A stretch of DNA of 64,000 nt from Xenorhabdus miraniensis (GTDB lineage: Bacteria; Pseudomonadota; Gammaproteobacteria; Enterobacterales; Enterobacteriaceae). The DNA lies in assembly GCF_002632615.1 (NCBI RefSeq), contig NZ_NITZ01000012.1:1-64000 (forward strand), written 5' to 3'. Numbering within the stretch: the first letter of the stretch is position 1; each line of letters opens with the position of its first letter. Position numbers and translations under genes: made by a program. The notes beneath the pieces were generated by a model that saw only the letters and a program-made list of their open reading frames with translations, did no database searches and was not told where the DNA came from. Below, in pieces: positions 57,825-64,000 of the stretch.

Positions 57825-59591
57825 TTAGTAAGAACGCACTTTCGGCGGGAAAGCTTCACGCAGCGTCGGCTGCATATTCACTTCACGACGAGTCATGCTC
57901 TCAGTTTGCGGTAAATACAGGCTATGGCACAGCCAGTTAGCGTCATCACGTTCTGGATAGTCAAAACGGCTGTGAGCGCCGCGGCTTTCTGTACGGAAAT
58001 TTGCAGCAACCGCCGTTGAATAAGCAGTTTCCATCAGGTTATCCAATTCCAGACATTCAATACGCTGCGTATTGAATTCTGATGAAGTATCATCCAGACG
58101 GGCATTTTTCAGACGTTCACGAATAACTTTCAGCTCATCCAAGCCTCTCGCCATTGCGTCACCTTCACGGAATACCGAGAAATTGTGTTGCATACATGCT
58201 TGCAATGCTTTGCGGATATCGACCGGATCTTCACCGGAACGAGTATTGTTCCAACGATTCAGACGTTGCAGTGCTGCATCGACGTCAGATTCGCTGGCAT
58301 CACGACTGGTGCCTTGTTCCATCAGGCACTCTTTCAGATGCAGACCTGCGGAACGACCAAATACCACCAAATCAAGCAGTGAGTTACCACCAAGGCGGTT
58401 AGCCCCGTGAACAGACACGCAAGCAATCTCACCCACGGCAAACAGACCTGGAATCACCACATCTTCGCCTTTTTCGTTTACTGTCAGCGCCTGACCTGTG
58501 ATCTTGGTTGGAATACCACCCATCATATAGTGGCAGGTTGGGATAACTGGAATCGGTTCTTTAACCGGGTCTACGTGAGCAAAAGTACGGGATAATTCAA
58601 GAATACCCGGCAAACGAGATTCCAGAACGTCTTTACCCAGATGATCCAGTTTCAATTTCACATGAGGACCCCATGGACCTTCACAGCCACGGCCTTCACG
58701 GATTTCGATCATCATGGAACGTGCAACCACATCACGGCCAGCAAGGTCTTTGGCGTTTGGTGCATAACGCTCCATGAAGCGTTCACCATCTTTATTCAGC
58801 AGATAACCGCCTTCACCACGACAACCTTCTGTGACCAAAACACCTGCACCGGCAATGCCGGTTGGGTGGAATTGCCACATTTCCATATCTTGTACAGGAA
58901 CGCCAGCACGCAGGGCCATACCAACACCATCACCCGTATTGATGTGCGCGTTCGTTGTGGATTGGAAGATACGACCAGCACCACCAGTTGCCAGAATGGT
59001 TGCCTTGGCTTTGAAATAAACTACTTCACCGGTTTCAATACAGATAGCAGTACAACCAACAATGGCGCCATCCTGATTTTTAACCAAATCCAGTGAATAC
59101 CACTCAGAGAAAATAGTTGTGTGGTTCTTCAGGTTCTGTTGATACAGAGTATGCAATAGAGCATGACCAGTACGGTCAGCAGCGGCGGCAGTGCGGGCAG
59201 CCTGTTCGCCACCAAAATTTCTAGATTGTCCGCCAAATGGACGCTGATAAATACGACCATCATCCAGACGGGAGAATGGTAAACCCATATGTTCCAGTTC
59301 CAGAATTGCTTCCGGGCCAGTCTTACACATATATTCGATGGCATCCTGGTCACCGATATAGTCGGAACCTTTTACCGTATCATACATGTGCCATTCCCAG
59401 TTATCGTCATGGGTATTACCCAGAGCGACGGTAATTCCGCCCTGTGCTGAAACAGTATGAGAACGGGTTGGAAACACCTTGGAAATCAAGGCGCAGGATA
59501 AACCCATTTGTGAAATTTGCAGTGCAGCACGCATACCTGCGCCACCAGCACCAATAACAACAGCGTCAAACTCTCTTACTGGCAGTTTCAT
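57825..59591 (-). CDS. sdhA: Succinate dehydrogenase flavoprotein SdhA
   Basis: 588 residues (the E. coli length). The FAD dinucleotide fold [15 protein letters not shown] (11-25) is followed by H45 in [11 protein letters not shown], where FAD is covalently attached. Substrate-binding segments are [27 protein letters not shown] and [22 protein letters not shown] type motifs with catalytic Arg further on. It oxidises succinate to fumarate. Its ATG follows the sdhD stop directly. Confidence 0.97.
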   Translation of the reverse strand: MKLPVREFDAVVIGAGGAGMRAALQISQMGLSCALISKVFPTRSHTVSAQGGITVALGNTHDDNWEWHMYDTVKGSDYIGDQDAIEYMCKTGPEAILELEHMGLPFSRLDDGRIYQRPFGGQSRNFGGEQAARTAAAADRTGHALLHTLYQQNLKNHTTIFSEWYSLDLVKNQDGAIVGCTAICIETGEVVYFKAKATILATGGAGRIFQSTTNAHINTGDGVGMALRAGVPVQDMEMWQFHPTGIAGAGVLVTEGCRGEGGYLLNKDGERFMERYAPNAKDLAGRDVVARSMMIEIREGRGCEGPWGPHVKLKLDHLGKDVLESRLPGILELSRTFAHVDPVKEPIPVIPTCHYMMGGIPTKITGQALTVNEKGEDVVIPGLFAVGEIACVSVHGANRLGGNSLLDLVVFGRSAGLHLKECLMEQGTSRDASESDVDAALQRLNRWNNTRSGEDPVDIRKALQACMQHNFSVFREGDAMARGLDELKVIRERLKNARLDDTSSEFNTQRIECLELDNLMETAYSTAVAANFRTESRGAHSRFDYPERDDANWLCHSLYLPQTESMTRREVNMQPTLREAFPPKVRSY

Positions 59592-59939
59592 TTATGCACC
59601 CCACACAACAATTGTTCCGTAAATCAAATAAGACAACAGCGCCACAATAATCACCAGTTGCAGCACCAGACACAGTGCAAGTGGCTTGACATAATCTGTC
59701 AGCACCTGCCACATGCCAATCCAGGCATGAACCAGAATGGAAAGCAGTGTCAACACGGTAAACACTTTAGTGAGAGATGAAGAAAAGAAACCACGCCAGA
59801 CTTCATAAGTAATATCCGACGTTGTTGCAACGAAACCAACGATATAGAGAACGTATAAAACAATAATAATTGCAGATGCACGTAGCAGCAGCCAATCCTG
59901 AATACCCGTACGACCCAATGCGGATGCGTTGCTTACCAT
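59592..59939 (-). CDS. sdhD: Succinate dehydrogenase membrane anchor SdhD
   Basis: 115 residues with three membrane helices (about 18-38, 60-80, 90-112). The haem-ligating His is in [20 protein letters not shown]. The N-terminal [18 protein letters not shown] is conserved. It contributes to the ubiquinone site with SdhC. It overlaps the sdhC stop by 7 bases and abuts sdhA. Confidence 0.95.
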   Translation of the reverse strand: MVSNASALGRTGIQDWLLLRASAIIIVLYVLYIVGFVATTSDITYEVWRGFFSSSLTKVFTVLTLLSILVHAWIGMWQVLTDYVKPLALCLVLQLVIIVALLSYLIYGTIVVWGA

Positions 59940-60322
59940 AATAATACCCCAGCCAGAATAGACAGAATAACCGCGATCACTATTGCCACTTTGGCAGATG
60001 CACTACCGGTAACGAGGTTTTCTTCCAGGAAACCAAAATCCATCAACACATGGCGGATGCCCCCACAAATGTGGTAAGCCAGCGCCGTCAATATCCCCCA
60101 CAGGATAAATTTGGCGAAGAAGCCAGTCATGATTTCAGATGCTTGTAGGAAGCCCTCCTGCGAAGACAGTGACATACCCAACAACCACAGCAGAATACCA
60201 ACTGCGATAAAGGTGATGACGCCTGAGATACGGTGCAAGATCGATGCTATCGCGGAGACGGGTTGGTTAATCGTCCGCAGATCAAGGTTGACAGGTCTTT
60301 GTTTTTTCACAATTTTGCCCAC
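59933..60322 (-). CDS. sdhC: Succinate dehydrogenase cytochrome b556 subunit SdhC
   Basis: 129 residues, three membrane helices (about 25-55, 65-95, 105-128). The [14 protein letters not shown] start is the family sign, and the haem His is in [18 protein letters not shown]. The start is GTG 60322, which aligns with E. coli. It is first in sdhCDAB-sucABCD and divergent from gltA. Confidence 0.95.
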   Translation of the reverse strand: MGKIVKKQRPVNLDLRTINQPVSAIASILHRISGVITFIAVGILLWLLGMSLSSQEGFLQASEIMTGFFAKFILWGILTALAYHICGGIRHVLMDFGFLEENLVTGSASAKVAIVIAVILSILAGVLLW

Positions 60323-60946
60323 AAAGCTTTTTTTTATTTTCCATCCTCCGGTCCTGGGCGGGAATCAGACAGCGCTAAGAGGATACAAAGACACAACATA
60401 ATTAAATTAACAATCCTTACATGTTTATCAAAAGTTGTGATTTGGTTACGCTGGGTGCTCCTACATCAGGGTAATCCGGAGACCTCGAAGAAGTATAAGT
60501 ACTTCACATTGTTATTACAATTCCCACACAATATGATTGTTAACATTTAGCGGGAACAGTGAGAAAGATCACGCTTCAAACATTTATCATAAAAACCATT
60601 ATCTTGTTTGACAAAGATTAAACATTTACCTTACATCTCTGTCGTTATATATTATTTATCGTCGTTTTCCGATGAAAAAACATACTCATCGAAAAACAGA
60701 GGTTATGTAAAAGCATTGTATAAGCACAAAATGATAACATTTGATGTTAATAATGCTTTAAACATAATTCCCGGAAACTTTTTAACAACCTGAAAACCAT
60801 TGTCATCCGTAATGAGATTTCAGCGTTATAAGTGTGATACCAGCCTGATTTTAAATTCTCTCCGGTAGCACAATGCCTTTGGCACAGTATAAATTGCGCC
60901 TATATGGTTGTTAGGGGTTATAAAAATAAGCGCTAAGGAGATGTAA
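60323..60946. other. Divergent control region between sdhC and gltA
   Basis: About 620 bases in which both promoters must lie. It is AT-rich, and short inverted elements such as TGTTAACA (60537-60544) recall ArcA/Fnr-type sites, but I cannot assign a promoter or operator safely. No gene is seen; a 61-codon frame at 60608 lacks a ribosome site. AAGGAG lies 6 bases before gltA. Confidence 0.45.
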
Positions 60947-62230
60947 ATGGCTGATAAAAAGGCTACGTTGAACATAAATGGTTCAGCTGCTATCGAACTA
61001 GACGTACTAACGCCGACCCTAGGTTCTGAAGTAATTGACGTTCGTACCCTCGGCTCAAAGGGCTTCTATACCTACGATCCCGGCTTTACTTCCACTGCCT
61101 CCTGTGAGTCGAAAATCACCTATATTGATGGCAATGAAGGCATTTTGCTGCACCGTGGTTTTCCTATCGATCAGCTCGCAACGGAATCAACCTATCTGGA
61201 AGTCTGTTATATTCTGCTGTACGGCGAACCGCCAACACCCGAAGAATACGAAAAATTCAAAACTACGGTGACTCGCCATACAATGATCCACGAACAGATT
61301 ACCCGCCTGTTCCATGGTTTCCGTCGTGATTCTCACCCAATGGCTGTACTTTGTGGTGTTACTGGCGCATTGGCTGCCTTCTATCATGATGCGTTGGATG
61401 TTCATAATCCTCGTCACCGCGAAATCACCGCTTACCGCCTGTTGTCCAAAATGCCAACTGTTGCGGCGATGTGTTACAAATATTCCCTTGGGCAGCCTTT
61501 CGTTTACCCACGTAACGATCTTTCTTATGCGGCCAACTTCCTGTACATGATGTTCTCAACACCTTGTGAAGAATATAAGGTTAACCCAGTACTGGAACGC
61601 GCAATGGATCGCATTTTCATTCTGCATGCAGATCATGAACAAAATGCGTCGACTTCAACAGTACGCACCGCAGGTTCTTCTGGTGCCAACCCATTTGCTT
61701 GTATTGCCGCAGGTATTGCATCTTTGTGGGGGCCGGCACATGGTGGCGCAAACGAAGCCTGCTTACGTATGCTGGAAGAGATCCAAACCGTCGACCACAT
61801 TCCTGAATTTATTGCTCGCGCCAAAGATAAGAATGATTCTTTCCGCCTGATGGGCTTTGGGCACCGTGTTTACAAAAACTACGATCCCCGCGCAACAGTT
61901 ATGCGTGAAACTTGCCACGAAGTATTGAATGAACTGGGCCTTAATGATAGTCTTCTGGAAGTCGCGATGGAGCTGGAACGCATTGCCCTGAATGACCCAT
62001 ACTTCATTGAGAAAAAACTGTACCCGAACGTTGATTTTTACTCTGGCATCATTCTGAAAGCTATGGGTATTCCATCAACCATGTTCACTGTGATTTTCGC
62101 CATCGCCCGTACTATCGGCTGGATTGCACACTGGAACGAAATGCACGATGAAGGTTTGAGGATTGCTCGCCCACGTCAGCTTTACACTGGTCATAATAAA
62201 CGTGATTTCAAGAGCCAGTTGAAAAAGTGA
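60947..62230 (+). CDS. gltA: Citrate synthase GltA
   Basis: 427 residues, the same as E. coli. This hexameric, NADH-sensitive type II enzyme joins acetyl-CoA and oxaloacetate. The N-terminal beta domain (1-60) is the allosteric part. Catalytic residues are in [26 protein letters not shown] and [10 protein letters not shown] (His, His and Asp). [14 protein letters not shown] and ARPRQLYTG complete the active site. It is transcribed away from the sdh-suc block; a hairpin follows at 62279-62312. Confidence 0.97.
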   Translation: MADKKATLNINGSAAIELDVLTPTLGSEVIDVRTLGSKGFYTYDPGFTSTASCESKITYIDGNEGILLHRGFPIDQLATESTYLEVCYILLYGEPPTPEEYEKFKTTVTRHTMIHEQITRLFHGFRRDSHPMAVLCGVTGALAAFYHDALDVHNPRHREITAYRLLSKMPTVAAMCYKYSLGQPFVYPRNDLSYAANFLYMMFSTPCEEYKVNPVLERAMDRIFILHADHEQNASTSTVRTAGSSGANPFACIAAGIASLWGPAHGGANEACLRMLEEIQTVDHIPEFIARAKDKNDSFRLMGFGHRVYKNYDPRATVMRETCHEVLNELGLNDSLLEVAMELERIALNDPYFIEKKLYPNVDFYSGIILKAMGIPSTMFTVIFAIARTIGWIAHWNEMHDEGLRIARPRQLYTGHNKRDFKSQLKK

Positions 62231-62278
62231 TTCAGCCAATCCAATAGCATTATTCAAATTCTGAATAGTGTATTTCTG

Positions 62279-62312
62279 CACCTCTCATATCATTTTTTTG
62301 ATATTAGGGGTG
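62279..62312 (+). terminator. Terminator after gltA
   Basis: CACCTCTCATATCA pairs with TGATATTAGGGGTG about a loop of six T, with two mismatches, 49 bases past the gltA stop. GGATTTTTATG follows. Confidence 0.65.
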
Positions 62313-62561
62313 TGGATTTTTATGATTAAGATATAAAGCCACTATGATTCATCCACAAAAACTTTCTATAACTTTCTCTCAGTTTATCGGTGAAACTATT
62401 GGATTTTTTTCTTCTTTAAACTCTCACCACAGCTTTTACTCCCACTCGTTTTACAAAAAATATTAAGTATCTAAAAAAGTGTTAAATATCTAAAAAACAA
62501 GTTTTAAAACAAAAACAGAAATACTGACAGGAAAAGTGTTTTCTATCGTTCATAGAGCATT
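62313..62561. other. Gap between gltA and the MccF remnant
   Basis: About 250 AT-rich bases with an imperfect repeat of AAGTATCTAAAAAA (62464-62497). No gene or site recognised. It probably marks the junction between backbone and accessory DNA. Confidence 0.35.
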
Positions 62562-63072
62562 ATGCAAAGAATGGAAGAATTTAATGCTTTACTTCGGGAT
62601 CCAGAAGTCAGATGTATTATGCTCACAGTAGATAGCTATAACCCTGATTCAATATTGCCTTATATTGATTATAACGTTATTAAAAATTAAAAAAGACCAA
62701 GAAATCATTATTGGTTATTCTGATATTACCGTTTTATTGCTTGGAATATATAGTAAAACAGATGTTGTCACTTTTTATGGCCCAATGTTGGGAAGAGCAA
62801 ATTGAACGCGTTTTTGCTCACCTTCTGTTATATGGAACCTTTAATAAAACTTCAGCAATTATTCTTGGAAAACACGGACAATTTAATGATCGGGGAACAG
62901 GTAGAAATTTCCTGAATATTCTTAAAGAAGTCCTAAATAATAGGGAAGTGACCATTTTGGCAGACTTTGATAGTTGCCATACCCCGATGTTCACCATACC
63001 TCTCGGTGTTGATATTGCCATCAACTTCGACTCCGAATCTGTTTTTCTACCAGAACTTTGGTGTGCAAATTA
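62562..63072 (+). pseudogene. MccF-type S66 peptidase (microcin C immunity), wrecked
   Basis: Three pieces in three frames. Piece 1 (62562-62690) reads MQRMEEFNALLRDPEVRCIM, then LPYIDYNVIKN and a stop. Piece 2 (62692-62805) reads KDQEIIIGYSDITVLLLGIY, then FYGPML and a stop; GYSD carries the nucleophile Ser. Piece 3 (62798-63072) reads IERVFAHLLLYGTFNKTSAI, LGKHGQFN and DFDSCHTPMFTIPLGVDIAI, with the catalytic His. These match in order MccF, which cleaves the toxic aspartyl-adenylate of processed microcin C. About 75 N-terminal residues and roughly 120 central ones, including the catalytic Glu, are missing. A single complete frame (62711-63072) without a site is not a gene. Confidence 0.85.
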
Positions 63073-63074
63073 AC

Positions 63075-63094
63075 TTAACCAGACTTCTGGTTAA
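63075..63094. promoter_or_regulatory. Perfect inverted repeat before the ketosynthase gene
   Basis: TTAACCAGA, CT, TCTGGTTAA: a 9-base perfect palindrome with a 2-base centre, 30 bases before the ketosynthase ATG. Its size and symmetry suit an operator for a dimeric regulator, but it could be a weak hairpin. Confidence 0.4.
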
Positions 63095-63123
63095 CTTTAT
63101 GTTTAATTCTTTGAGGAAACTAT

Positions 63124-64000
63124 ATGCGATCGGCAGGAATTCAAGCGATAGCTGTGTATTTACCTGATGGAGTACGCACAAACAATTGGTGGGGTGGAGA
63201 AACTCCGTCACCGCAAAAGAGCAAGCCATCAGAAACGGCATCGACGTCAACGAGTTCGCACAAGCACCGGAAAGTTAATCACTATGATGCGGCTATGGAT
63301 CGTTATTTGGACGATCCCTTTTTTGGTAGCATCGAGCGCCGGGTTGTGACCCATGGTGAGGGAAGTGTAGCACTCGGAGTTGAAGCAGGGCGCCGCGTAT
63401 TGGATGCAGCAGGTATTTCACCAACTGAGGTAGATTGCCTAATTGCGGTGTCGATGTTCCCTGATCGCATCGGATCCGGTGACGCAGGATATCTTGCACA
63501 AGCACTGGGAACGGGTGGTGGCGCATTCAACGTAGAAGCAACCTGTGGCGGATCTATGTCAGGATTGTTGACAGCGTGCGCTCTGGTGCAGGCAGGCCTG
63601 AAAGAACAAGTTCTGGTTGTCACAACATCCAGATTATCACGTGCGATCGAAGCCGACGATGTCACTCTGCGTCTGTGCGGGGATGCTTCGGCGGCGTTCT
63701 TAGTCGGTCCGGTTGAAGACGGGTTTGGTTTATTGGGTGCTGAGTCTTTACACACTGGCGAAACCTGCGGGACTTGGCTGCTGGACGCCGTTGAGGATAC
63801 TTCGGGAACGACACCTGCTGGGCAGAAGATCCGTTTACGCGTAGACCCTTCCATCTCCCACGTGCTACGTGCTACCGCTGAGCCATATCTTCTAAATACC
63901 GCTAAAGGCGCTCTGAAGAAGGCCGGACTTGAATTGAAAGATATTGACTTTGTCGTAGTAAACACGCCGACGGCTTGGCATGCTGAGTTCTCCGCTAATG
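63124..64000 (+). CDS. Ketosynthase III-like (FabH-type) enzyme, start of a secondary-metabolism gene
   Basis: The first 292 codons; the gene runs off the window. MRSAGIQAIAVYLPDGVRTN is the usual start of FabH-like ketosynthases of secondary metabolism. The active-site Cys is C141 in EATCGGSMSG, LCGDASAAFLVGP is the conserved Gly/Asp segment, and VVVNTPTAWHAEF takes the place of the second catalytic His loop, as in the CerJ-type acyltransferases. It likely forms or transfers an acyl unit for a specialised product. Residues about 26-51 read unnaturally in frame (see finding on shifted frame). The gene is richer in GC, with codons unlike gltA, suggesting transfer. The ribosome site is GAGGA. 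FabH of fatty-acid synthesis is less likely, since its GFGNA-like motifs are absent. Confidence 0.75.
   Translation, partial: MRSAGIQAIAVYLPDGVRTNNWWGGETPSPQKSKPSETASTSTSSHKHRKVNHYDAAMDRYLDDPFFGSIERRVVTHGEGSVALGVEAGRRVLDAAGISPTEVDCLIAVSMFPDRIGSGDAGYLAQALGTGGGAFNVEATCGGSMSGLLTACALVQAGLKEQVLVVTTSRLSRAIEADDVTLRLCGDASAAFLVGPVEDGFGLLGAESLHTGETCGTWLLDAVEDTSGTTPAGQKIRLRVDPSISHVLRATAEPYLLNTAKGALKKAGLELKDIDFVVVNTPTAWHAEFSAN

Noticed and set aside
60608..60793. 61-codon frame in the sdhC-gltA control region
   Set aside because: No ribosome site and highly AT-rich; lies where the divergent promoters must be.
1..64000. CRISPR arrays, rRNA genes, prophage or integrase genes
   Set aside because: Looked for regular spaced repeats, rRNA segments and phage-type genes; none were found in the window.

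Overview
This window comes from the chromosome of an enterobacterium of the Morganellaceae type. The moderately AT-rich coding sequence, the proteins close to Escherichia coli orthologues but clearly diverged, and the accessory content point to Xenorhabdus or Photorhabdus; I cannot choose between them from sequence alone. The backbone keeps the E. coli order of the bio/moa/mod/tol/cyd/suc/sdh/gltA part of the map, interrupted by short accessory insertions.

Left end (1-8.9 kb): the tail of an IS256-family insertion sequence has cut an aldo/keto reductase gene. Then come rhlE-dusC (minus strand) and, divergently, the TetR regulator cecR with the ybhGFSR multidrug ABC exporter. Accessory block (8.9-14.4 kb): a visibly AT-richer minus-strand operon encodes a 60-residue peptide, a ThiS/MoaD-like domain fused to a PP-loop ATPase with a zinc ribbon, and an MFS exporter. 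This is the best candidate for an undescribed system (a peptide-modifying or sulfur-incorporating cassette). It is followed by a LysE-type exporter and an AlaX editing hydrolase.

Cofactor region (14.4-35.7 kb): ybhL; moaABCDE behind a molybdenum-cofactor riboswitch; yvcK; uvrB with an SOS box; a DnaA-box cluster in the uvrB-bioD gap at the position of E. coli DARS1; bioBFCD and bioA divergent around a BirA operator; an unknown 190-residue protein; pgl; ybhA; modABC with a ModE site; acrZ; modE; modF. Molybdate import, its regulator and cofactor synthesis therefore lie in one neighbourhood, as do all five late biotin genes.

Right half (35.7-62.3 kb): a CPBP protease, gpmA, aroG, pnuC, a single-domain ADP-ribosyltransferase resembling pertussis toxin S1, two identical tRNA-Lys genes, the envelope operon ybgC-tolQRAB-pal-cpoB, cytochrome bd oxidase cydABX-ybgE, and the TCA-cycle block sdhCDAB-sucABCD divergent from gltA.

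Right edge (62.3-64 kb): accessory again. It holds a wrecked MccF-type microcin C self-immunity peptidase and the start of a ketosynthase III-like gene whose N-terminal part seems to carry two compensating frameshifts. No rRNA, CRISPR array or prophage was seen.
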